A DNA stretch of 55,916 nucleotides from Parashewanella curva. Its GTDB lineage: Bacteria; Pseudomonadota; Gammaproteobacteria; Enterobacterales; Shewanellaceae. Numbering within the stretch: position 1 is the first letter of the stretch; each line of letters begins with the position of its first letter. The notes below the pieces were generated by a model. The model was given only the letters and a program-made list of their open reading frames with translations. It did not search any database and had not been told where the DNA came from. This document shows positions 1 to 7,441 of the stretch, one piece after another. Location of the stretch: the NCBI RefSeq assembly GCF_003675895.1, contig NZ_ML014780.1, forward strand, positions 1-55,916, given 5' to 3'. Position numbers and translations under genes: made by a program.

Positions 1-51
1 GTGATCTTTTAGCTATGGCTCAGTGATCTATTTGCCATAATTGTTGTGATC
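1..51. repeat. three spaced GTGATC direct repeats
   Basis: The hexamer GTGATC starts at 1, 23 and 46, so the copies lie 22 and 23 bp apart, about two helical turns. Each is followed by a T-rich stretch, and the first two are followed by similar GCTAT/GCCAT words. The array lies just upstream of the first gene and may be an operator or the edge of a longer array cut by the window. No known regulator is recognised. Confidence 0.35.
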
Positions 52-110
52 TTTGTGTCTTGATTAGCCGTGAGTGATTATTGTTAAGTGTTAGGAAATA
101 TCAGTGCGAA

Positions 111-1511
111 ATGACGGGTCAAACTATTAACCCAATAATACTTGCTATTGGGCTTGGGTTGGATGCGGATGCCATTTCGAGCTTACACCTTTATGTTCAA
201 CCGGATAATCAATGCTGCCTTTTAAAAACGTTGGCGTTAGCTCGGTCTATTTCGGTTGATCGAATATGTGATATCACCCAGTCATTAGAAGATGTATCTC
301 AGCCACTAGGGTTAGTGCAATTGTTAAATGAGTGGGCAATTACTCACAATGTTAGAACAAATATATGTTTGATGGATAAACGAAACGAATTTTGCGAGTA
401 TCTTGCAACATTCAAGCTCTATTCAGTTCGGTGGTTTGAATTGGGGGTGGCTCTTGGTGTCCCTTTGTCAGATTTGAAATCGATAGAGCGTCAACCCTAT
501 AACGATATCGCTGAGATGGCAAAGATATTGTATTTTATTAAAAATCAAAAGCGGTATTGTCTTAGCGAGATGCTTGAGCGAATGGAAAACGGCTCAAAGT
601 TCAAAAATCAAGTTCTTGCTAAAGAGATCAGAGCGTGGTCTAAGTTAAACCACATCTCATCGAGTCAAGAGATAAGTTCTATAACGAAGTTGGAAGAGTT
701 GTGTGTATTGTTTGATGCTTTTTCGATGAAAGATATTGAGCTTGCATTTTATATGCAGATGGAGGGATTTAAAAGAGAGTATCAAACGCCAACCCCTATT
801 AATGTTATGGAAGTTCTTAAACTAGCTTCTTCTAGACAAGCATTAACTATAGGCCGCTTGCTTTCATCCTTATTACTTGAAGATAAAAAAACTCAAGCAT
901 ATCGTCTATCGCAAAGACTCAATGTTCCTTGGAAAACTATAGAACCCGAAATGAATACTGAAGTCTTGTTCGATGATTTACTGTTTGAGTATAAAGAAAC
1001 TCAAAAGTGGAACTTACTTTACTGCTTTCAATTATTAAAGGACTATTCGGATTCTGCACCAGTACAATTGTTTTGCTTTGAACATCAGGGGAATTACAGT
1101 GCAGAATGGTCAAAAGAACGTCTCGCTATTTCTTTGGTTAATGCTTTACATCATAAGCGTTTTTCAATTGATGATATTCTTGGGATAACATCATCACCAT
1201 GTTCGGAGATTCGTTGTCCTGATTTATCAAAATACCCGGAGCTTAAAACACATCAATGTAAAATATCAACTCGGCTTTCACCTCTAGACGTCGTACCTTT
1301 AATTCGACCTTTCCCGCTTTCATTGAATATATCTCTGTTATTAGGTATGAAACCCAATAGAAAATGGTTTTTAGGAGAATTTAAGGGGATTAGGGAATAT
1401 GATGAGATGTTATTGGATGATATGAGTGTTCAAGTTTGGAAAGAAATTTTAACTCAATGGCCCTTTCTTGAAATTGACCATTTATCATCACTGTTAATTG
1501 GAGATAATTAA
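111..1511 (+). CDS. orphan protein with degenerate death-domain-like repeats
   Basis: Protein of about 467 aa that I do not recognise as a named family. Several segments share one pattern: a hydrophobic helix ending in LG(L/V), a loop, a helix, then a helix ending in a motif such as IDRLLSSL. Examples lie near residues 10-60, 105-160, 210-260, 270-310 and 400-465. The second, with the words WFELGVALGV and LSEMLERMEN, resembles the core helices of eukaryotic death-fold domains. There is no signal peptide, membrane helix or catalytic motif. I chose the ATG at 111, which has AGGAAA upstream; an in-frame TTG at 81 would add ten residues. The domain call is pattern inference only. A role in protein-protein interaction, perhaps with host death-fold proteins, is speculative. 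Confidence 0.65.
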   Translation: MTGQTINPIILAIGLGLDADAISSLHLYVQPDNQCCLLKTLALARSISVDRICDITQSLEDVSQPLGLVQLLNEWAITHNVRTNICLMDKRNEFCEYLATFKLYSVRWFELGVALGVPLSDLKSIERQPYNDIAEMAKILYFIKNQKRYCLSEMLERMENGSKFKNQVLAKEIRAWSKLNHISSSQEISSITKLEELCVLFDAFSMKDIELAFYMQMEGFKREYQTPTPINVMEVLKLASSRQALTIGRLLSSLLLEDKKTQAYRLSQRLNVPWKTIEPEMNTEVLFDDLLFEYKETQKWNLLYCFQLLKDYSDSAPVQLFCFEHQGNYSAEWSKERLAISLVNALHHKRFSIDDILGITSSPCSEIRCPDLSKYPELKTHQCKISTRLSPLDVVPLIRPFPLSLNISLLLGMKPNRKWFLGEFKGIREYDEMLLDDMSVQVWKEILTQWPFLEIDHLSSLLIGDN

Positions 1512-1577
1512 CGATATTCATACTTGGTAAACAGTGGTGGAACTTCAGCATTACCTTGTTGGAGGTCAAATTCTATA

Positions 1578-1709
1578 ATGACGTTCGTTTCTCAACGAAT
1601 TGAGTTAATCTTACTTCTTGAAAGAAATCCTGATTTTGGAGCGCTAATCTATCAAAAGCTGGCGGTAGAAAATGAGATGAAAAAGGTCGATTCCAATGCT
1701 ATTTTTTAA
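1578..1709 (+). CDS. short hypothetical ORF, possibly spurious
   Basis: A 43-codon ORF starting at ATG 1578, with GGAGG at 1561-1565 about 12 bases upstream. The product is charged at its end and has a hydrophobic RIELILLLERN stretch. It follows the preceding gene closely and could be a small downstream gene, a detached fragment of a longer repeat protein, or chance. No family is recognised. Confidence 0.2.
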   Translation: MTFVSQRIELILLLERNPDFGALIYQKLAVENEMKKVDSNAIF

Positions 1710-1719
1710 CTGCGAAAAG

Positions 1720-2357
1720 TTAGGTACGTGGTGCCAAAAACAACATATCAGTGTAAGGTGCAAAAACGTATTCAGGCCAAGGAGTGTCAGCATCGCCAAT
1801 TTGTTGTTTTACGTTTCCCCAATCAACATAAATTTGCCAAGGTGAAATTTGAGTTGGCAGTACATCTTTTACGATTTGTTGGGAAATATAAAAATTAGAC
1901 TTTATATTTACCAGTTCATGGGAATCATAGAGAGTTTGTGCTGAATAATATGGTGCATTTTTCAGTTCTTGTTGAGTGTAGTTATGCCATTTGCCAATAG
2001 GATACCAAGGTTGGCCGTTGTTCTTTTTAGGGTTTTGATTTTCAAGTTTACTGGGGTCTTTATTTTGATTCCAAAATAATGCCTCGTATGCTTGCCCATT
2101 CAATACTACTTTTTGGCCTTGGAAATAGGTTTGAGAGGCAGTCCAAGTGACTAGCGGTTCATATTTTTCCCAAGGATTAGATTGTGACGGAACAAAGCTA
2201 AAGGTATAAACGTCTCGATCGAAGCTTTATAGCTTTGACCATGAAAACTAACCACATCTCCAGCTTGATAGTTTTGTTCTGGCTTATATTCCTCTGCTAA
2301 AGCACAAGAACTGCAACAGAAAATGACCATAAAAAAGAGGCTAGGAGAGGTCTTCAT
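1720..2357 (-). pseudogene. frameshifted chitin-binding (CBM5/12) chitinase remnant
   Basis: The reading begins at 2357 with a signal peptide (MKTSPSLFFMVIFCC...ALA), followed by a CBM5/12-like module (YQAGDVVSFHGQSYKA). The frame breaks near 2215-2225. The other frame continues with words such as VPSQSNPWEKYEPLVTWTA and a second chitin-binding-like repeat (YFQGQKVVLNGQAYEALFW). The C-terminus reads WPEYVFAPYTDML, which resembles the start of a GH18 chitinase domain, and then stops at 1720. So the frame is shifted once and the catalytic domain is missing. A GTG at 2390 could extend the N-terminus. The intact ancestor was probably an exported chitin-degrading protein; a functional two-module binding protein is unlikely because of the frameshift. 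Confidence 0.65.
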
Positions 2358-2511
2358 ATCGATAACCAAACAAAACAAAACAAATACCACTCTATATTTT
2401 TGTTGCTTAACTCGTGCTGAATTAATGTGATGCTTAATTGAGCAAAATATGGGAGGAGACCATATACAGTTTTAGCTTAATGGGTTTATTTTAGTGATAA
2501 CTTTTAATATA

Positions 2512-2527
2512 CTGATTTTATATACAG
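2512..2527 (+). promoter_or_regulatory. LexA (SOS) box of dinB
   Basis: CTGATTTTATATACAG fits the LexA pattern CTG-N10-CAG with an AT-rich core, and is flanked by TA and TG. It ends 15 bases before the dinB ATG, so bound LexA would block transcription initiation. The gene identity and the motif support each other. Confidence 0.8.
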
Positions 2528-2542
2528 TGGTTGGGCTTGGTT

Positions 2543-3628
2543 ATGTCAAATTGCAGAAAAATTATTCATGTTGATATGGATTGCTTTTATGCAGCGGTAG
2601 AAATGAGGGATTTTCCCGAGTATCGCGGCAAGCCTTTAGCTGTAGGTGGTAGCCGTCAAACTCGTGGTGTGATTAGTACCAGTAATTATGAAGCAAGAAA
2701 ATATGGTGTACGATCAGCCATGCCAACCCAGCAAGCTCTTAAACTTTGTCCTCACTTGATTCTTGTTGCCGGACGGATGCAAGTTTATAAAGATATATCC
2801 AAGCAAATTCGAGCCATTTTCCAAAAATACACTGACATTATTGAACCACTTTCTTTGGATGAAGCCTATTTAGATGTCACCGATTGTAAGTTGTATCAGG
2901 GCTCTGCGACCCTGATTGCTGAAGCTATCAGAGACGAAATATTTAGAGTAACTCAACTTACTGCATCTGCGGGTGTTGCCCCGATTAAATTTTTAGCCAA
3001 AGTTGCTTCGGATATAAATAAGCCTAACGGTCAATGTGTCATCCCTCCTGAGCAAGTCGATGAGTTTCTAAAAACATTACCATTAAGAAAAATCCCAGGT
3101 GTCGGCAAAGTCACTGAAGAAAAATTATTAGGGATGGGGCTTAAAACATGTGCAGACGTTCAAGCGTACGATCGTCAAACATTGTTAAAACGATTTGGAA
3201 AGTTTGGAGAAGTGATTATAAACCGCAGCTTTGGATGCGACGACAGAGCTATCGTTTCTCACCGTGAACGAAAGTCAGTGGGCGTGGAAACCACCTTGCT
3301 ACAAGACATTTTCACATTAGAGCAATGCCAATCTGTATTAGTTGAGCTCATTGATGAGTTAAAAAGCCGAGTTGAGCGAAATGCACCGGACAGAGAAATT
3401 CAGAAGCAAGTGGTCAAGCTCAAATTTTCTGATTTTGTACAAACTACGGTAGAACATCAAACCGATTCCATAAATGAACCAGAACTCAAGCAATTATTAG
3501 AAGAAGCGTTTGAGAGAGGATATGGTAAAGGCATTCGACTCGTTGGGGTTTCTGTCGGATTACATTCAACGGCTCAATGTGAGAGTAATGTAGAAATGAA
3601 GCAGTTAGGATTTAATTTTAATCATTAA
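2543..3628 (+). CDS. dinB: DNA polymerase IV (Y-family translesion polymerase)
   Basis: Product of 361 aa, near the usual 350 aa. DinB copies past bulky minor-groove lesions and unpaired template ends without proofreading. The N-terminal palm motif [12 protein letters not shown] carries the first catalytic aspartate. [10 protein letters not shown] at about residue 100 carries the second catalytic Asp-Glu pair. The helix-hairpin-helix [13 protein letters not shown] lies near 180, and the little-finger domain follows. The start is ATG 2543, because [13 protein letters not shown] matches DinB N-termini; a TTG at 2531 would add four residues. A LexA box sits directly upstream, so SOS induction is expected. 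The last 20 residues look like a tail that could hold a clamp-binding motif (QLGFNF). Confidence 0.95.
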   Translation: MSNCRKIIHVDMDCFYAAVEMRDFPEYRGKPLAVGGSRQTRGVISTSNYEARKYGVRSAMPTQQALKLCPHLILVAGRMQVYKDISKQIRAIFQKYTDIIEPLSLDEAYLDVTDCKLYQGSATLIAEAIRDEIFRVTQLTASAGVAPIKFLAKVASDINKPNGQCVIPPEQVDEFLKTLPLRKIPGVGKVTEEKLLGMGLKTCADVQAYDRQTLLKRFGKFGEVIINRSFGCDDRAIVSHRERKSVGVETTLLQDIFTLEQCQSVLVELIDELKSRVERNAPDREIQKQVVKLKFSDFVQTTVEHQTDSINEPELKQLLEEAFERGYGKGIRLVGVSVGLHSTAQCESNVEMKQLGFNFNH

Positions 3629-3656
3629 TTTGTTCATTTAGGTTTAACCTAGCATT

Positions 3657-3670
3657 CATGTATATACATG
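3657..3670. promoter_or_regulatory. 14-bp perfect palindrome upstream of ankyrin gene
   Basis: CATGTATATACATG is an exact palindrome 46 bases before the start of the ankyrin gene. A second palindromic word, AGGTTTAACCT, lies at about 3639-3649. A related word, TATGTATACATA, occurs upstream of the orphan gene at 13143. It may be an operator; no regulator can be assigned. Confidence 0.3.
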
Positions 3671-3716
3671 AAAAATCGGTTTTAATGAACTATATAGTTT
3701 GTTGAGGCAAGCTATT

Positions 3717-4727
3717 ATGAGCAAAGCAGAGTATATTCCACTTACTACTCCAGAAAGCTCTTGGACTGTGCAGCTACAATCTGAAGTTGACTCAGTAAGT
3801 TGTGATGCCGGTATTGAGTCAGGAACTCGGCATTATGTACGAATTGGAAATCAGTCTTATCTAGTCCTATATAACAAATATGAAGAACAATTTAGAGTTA
3901 AGAAAGTTCAACCTGAAGGAATTTCTCGTCGCGAACAAGCCAAATCATTTTTTGATAAGCGTGAAGCAATAATTGAGCGATGCTTAAATCACACTCTTAA
4001 GTTAAATTACCTTGTCAAAAAAGGTCATAATGATGTTCTCATAAAGTATCTTTTACAGGGCGTTTTACCTAACTTTATTAGAAGTAGTGGTCATGCTGCT
4101 ATGCATACTGCTGCTAAATTTGGAAATACTGAAGCAGTCTTCTTACTCAATGAGCATGGAGGAGATGTTAATATTCACGGAGCAGGAGGAACACCATTAC
4201 ATATCGCCGCAGAGCGTGGTTTGACGGGTACGATGGAAGCTCTTATCAGTTGTGGAGCACAACTTGATATCCAAAACGCGGGTTGGACTCCTGTTTATAG
4301 AGCAGCTAATGCGGGACGAGTAATCGCAGTAAAGCTTTTAGCTAGACATGGTGCTGATTTAAATGCTTGCGAAAGTGCTGGGTGGACGCCGCTTACGGCG
4401 GCCTCTAGTCATGGCTTTTTAGAGACAGTGAAAGTGTTAGTAGAGCATGGGGTAAACCTAGAACTGAGAAACAGCGATGGGTTCAGAGCCTTGGATATTG
4501 CTATTTATCATCGACTCTCTAAGGTAGTCATAGAACTAATAAAGAATGATATATCTCTGCATGAAATGTCAGGAATTGATCCAGCAAAAAACTATCAACA
4601 GTTGATAGAGGAACGTTTTGCGAATAATGCTAGTGTTAAGAAAGCGTTGAAGGCTGTTGAAGTGAGAACGCATCAAAAAATAAAAGATGGGTTAACACTT
4701 CATTGTGAAGATAAGCAATTTGCTTAA
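3717..4727 (+). CDS. ankyrin repeat protein
   Basis: Protein of 336 aa. The first 110 residues are unassigned. About five ankyrin repeats follow, between roughly residues 110 and 275, with hallmark words AAMHTAAKFGNTEAV, TPLHIAAERGLTGT, TPVYRAANAGRVIAV and TPLTAASSHGFLETV. The C-terminal 60 residues are charged and carry no known motif. Ankyrin repeats mediate protein binding. No signal peptide or membrane segment is visible, so the protein is cytosolic or exported by a signal-independent route. ATG 3717 is preceded by TTGAGG with 9-base spacing. The gene stands alone, which fits the scattered effector-like genes of this window. The binding partner is unknown. Confidence 0.85.
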   Translation: MSKAEYIPLTTPESSWTVQLQSEVDSVSCDAGIESGTRHYVRIGNQSYLVLYNKYEEQFRVKKVQPEGISRREQAKSFFDKREAIIERCLNHTLKLNYLVKKGHNDVLIKYLLQGVLPNFIRSSGHAAMHTAAKFGNTEAVFLLNEHGGDVNIHGAGGTPLHIAAERGLTGTMEALISCGAQLDIQNAGWTPVYRAANAGRVIAVKLLARHGADLNACESAGWTPLTAASSHGFLETVKVLVEHGVNLELRNSDGFRALDIAIYHRLSKVVIELIKNDISLHEMSGIDPAKNYQQLIEERFANNASVKKALKAVEVRTHQKIKDGLTLHCEDKQFA

Positions 4728-5061
4728 AAGATGGTTCCACCAACATACACACTTTAAGAGCGGTGCTACTTTTTGTTGTAATCTTGAGAAAGAGCCTCTA
4801 GTATCAAAGAAAAAGTCACTTAAATAGTCCTAAACGTTAAATTTCGCCCTTTAATTCAGCTAATACTCTCAAGTTCTCTAGGGAATTATCTGGAGGGTGA
4901 TTGATATCTGGAGAATTACACCTTATTTTTTCTGAATTTCATTAAAATTTTGTAAAAGGTGTATATTAATTAGCTAAATATTTTGTTCTTTTGTTTGCTA
5001 TTGATTTCCTTTGTCCAATCTTTAAAAATCAATTTAACTGGAAGTAAATAGAAAAATAATA
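4728..5061. other. intergenic region without recognised feature
   Basis: These 334 bases are AT-rich and have no ORF with a plausible start and ribosome binding site, and no strong terminator. The stretch leads into the decayed chemoreceptor and probably holds its promoter. Confidence 0.5.
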
Positions 5062-6037
5062 ATGGAATCAATTAAGCGCTCTCTCAGTTTACAACTGGTC
5101 GTCATGATCGTTATCCCTTTGGCTCTTCTTCTCACTCTGGTTGCTGGCTACCTTGTTCATAATGAAAGTGAACGAACTCGAACTAACATTATAATGATAT
5201 TGAAGCGTTAGTTACTCTAAAATCGACAGAGATCAGTAACTATTTTGTTGCCAAAGGTCAGATAATTCACACTTTATTTTCTCAGCCAGAGCTGGTGGAA
5301 TGGATAGATAATTACCGAGAGCGTGGCAGTGATATCAGCCAAGATGCTAAGTATCAAAAAACAGTGCCAAACGTAGCAGTGAGTTTGCTGATAATGCCCA
5401 TAATCAAGCTGAAGAAGGAGGTGAAATCGTCAGTTTAGCGGCTAAAGGCTTGTATGATATGTCGCAACAAGTGGTTGAAGCGTCGGATGTGGTAAGAGAG
5501 CTAAGAGATAGCTCTGAACAAATTGGTGAAGTGCTTAACGTTATCCGCGGCATTGCAGAGCAAACGAATTTGTTAGCACTGAATGCTGCAATTGAAGCGG
5601 CTCGTGCGGGCGAGCAAGGTCGAGGCTTTGCGGTTGTGGCCGATGAAGTGCGAGCACTGGCGTCCAGAACCCAAGATTCAACCGCGAATATTCAGACCAT
5701 TAATGCCACACTTCAACAGAGTGCCCATAAAGCCGAGAGTGTAATGCAAGAGTGCGTTGAGCAAGCTAAGACTGGTGAGAACCTTACCTCTCAAGTAGAA
5801 CAAACCTTAACAGGAATCACCGAAGCGGTTAGCGCTATCAAAGTGCAAACCACAGATATTACGGTTGCCATCAGTCAGCAGGCGTTTACTGCCGAAGACG
5901 TTGCCGTTAATGCTGAGCATGTACGAGAGTTATCGGAAGAATCACTAAAGTCTAATCAGCAACTAAACCAAACGATTCAGCTATTTGAAGAAGCCACTCA
6001 AGATCTGACTCAAAATATTGGTCAGTTTAAAATTTAA
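5062..6037 (+). pseudogene. methyl-accepting chemotaxis protein, internally deleted
   Basis: An ATG at 5062 opens MESIKRSLSLQLVVM and a first membrane helix. The frame then breaks near 5205 and resumes with a sensor-like stretch (ISNYFVAKGQ, QPELVEWIDNY). Near 5355-5385 the sequence jumps directly to the signalling domain in another frame ([12 protein letters not shown]). The rest of the sensor, the second membrane helix, HAMP and part of the methylation helix are gone. The conserved hairpin tip [20 protein letters not shown] is intact (about 5555-5615). About 325 codons remain of a usual 540-670. A cytosolic tip fragment could in principle start at an internal codon, but loss of function is more likely. 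Confidence 0.8.
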
Positions 6038-6074
6038 TACTTAATTGAAAGAAAAATGCCAAAGGAAGGCTGCG

Positions 6075-7280
6075 ATGAACGTTATTCAGAAAAGCTATTA
6101 CCAAAGTTTAATGCTTGGCATAAAAGTGTTGATGAACATTTTGCCTATACCGAAACCATTATTGCTTTCTGGTGCAGGCTCTACATCAACACTGCTTGAG
6201 TTAGTAGCAAACTCTCAAGGGCGAAGGGTCTTTTTGGTATCAGACAAAACCTTATCAAAGCTTGGCATTGTTAGGTCTGTTGAAAAACAATTATTAGATC
6301 AAGGGTGTGATGTCATTGTTTATGATGAAGTTGAGCCTGATCCGTCAGAGCGTTTGATCGATCAAATGGTCATTTTAGCGAGCCAATCTAAAGCAGAAGT
6401 GGTTCTTGCTTTAGGTGGTGGCTCTGTTATTGATGCTGCAAAAATAGTCGCCATACTTTCTGGAACGACAAAGCGAGTGAGCCAAATAACAGGTGTATTA
6501 AAGGTTTGGCGGCAAAACCTCCCTTTATATGTTTTGCCAACAACCGCAGGTACAGGCTCAGAAGTCACCATGACTTCGGTGATCACAATGAGTAACGGTT
6601 TAAAAAAGCCAGCGGTTTCTCCAGTGTTGGTTCCTATGGCTGCGGCATTAGATGCAGAATTGATGTTAGGGCTGCCCGCGCCCATTACCGCTGCGACAGG
6701 AATGGATTCGCTAACGCATGCTATAGAGGCCTATTTGTCGACTCATGCAAATAAAGAAACAGACGATTATGCAATTTCGGCTATCAAGTTAATCTTCAAA
6801 AACCTACCCATTGCATATCAAAACGGAAGTGATATTCAAGCACGACAAGCTATGGTTAATGCCAGTACTTATGCAGGACTTGCCTTTAATAAAGCGATTG
6901 TGGGTTATGTGCATGCTATCGCGCATCAATTGGGAGCGATTTATCATGTTCCTCATGGTTTAGCGAATGCGATTGTGCTTCCTTATGTATTAGATTTTTA
7001 CAGCGATACTTGTGTAGAGCGGTTATCAGAATTAGCCATTGCAATCGGTATTACTGGTGATACACAACAAGCGCTGTCTCAAGGCTTTATCAGCGCTGTG
7101 AGAGATCTTTGTAAAACATTAGATATTCCGACTGTTGTTAAAGAGTTAAAAGAAGCCGATTTACAGCGAATTTGTGAACTTGCCTTAAAAGAGGCGCACA
7201 ATTTATACCCTGTGCCTAAGTATATGTCGAAGCAAGAGTGCTTAACTATATTAGGTCGTTTAAAAGAGAATAACCTTTAA
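6075..7280 (+). CDS. iron-containing alcohol dehydrogenase
   Basis: Protein of 401 aa of the group III (Fe-type) alcohol dehydrogenase family, which oxidises alcohols or reduces aldehydes with NAD(P). The dinucleotide-binding motif GGGSVIDAAK lies near residue 115, followed by TTAGTGSEVT. The metal-ligand region is GMDSLTHAIEAY, and the two later histidine segments are HAIAHQLG and HVPHGLANAI. ATG 6075 has AAGGAAGG upstream at ideal spacing, so I prefer it to a TTG-type start at 6045. It lies 37 bases after the chemoreceptor remnant and need not be co-regulated with it. The exact substrate cannot be told from sequence; the family includes YqhD, FucO and the Vibrio/Shewanella Adh4-like enzymes. 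Confidence 0.88.
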   Translation: MNVIQKSYYQSLMLGIKVLMNILPIPKPLLLSGAGSTSTLLELVANSQGRRVFLVSDKTLSKLGIVRSVEKQLLDQGCDVIVYDEVEPDPSERLIDQMVILASQSKAEVVLALGGGSVIDAAKIVAILSGTTKRVSQITGVLKVWRQNLPLYVLPTTAGTGSEVTMTSVITMSNGLKKPAVSPVLVPMAAALDAELMLGLPAPITAATGMDSLTHAIEAYLSTHANKETDDYAISAIKLIFKNLPIAYQNGSDIQARQAMVNASTYAGLAFNKAIVGYVHAIAHQLGAIYHVPHGLANAIVLPYVLDFYSDTCVERLSELAIAIGITGDTQQALSQGFISAVRDLCKTLDIPTVVKELKEADLQRICELALKEAHNLYPVPKYMSKQECLTILGRLKENNL

Positions 7281-7441
7281 CGTATTTCTCTCGGGTTCAG
7301 AACGCTGAGATTGTTGTTGAATTTCTACGTGAATTTTGATGATTAAGAGGTGTTTATTCTCAGATTAATTTTGATTTACCCTGCTTTATTTCAAAATAAA
7401 ATCACTTAAAGTTAAATCATTTAGTTTTATAAATAGTATTA

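Noticed and set aside
6362-6685. Antisense ORF inside the alcohol dehydrogenase gene
   Set aside because: Opposite-strand shadow of a conserved gene with no start signal of its own.
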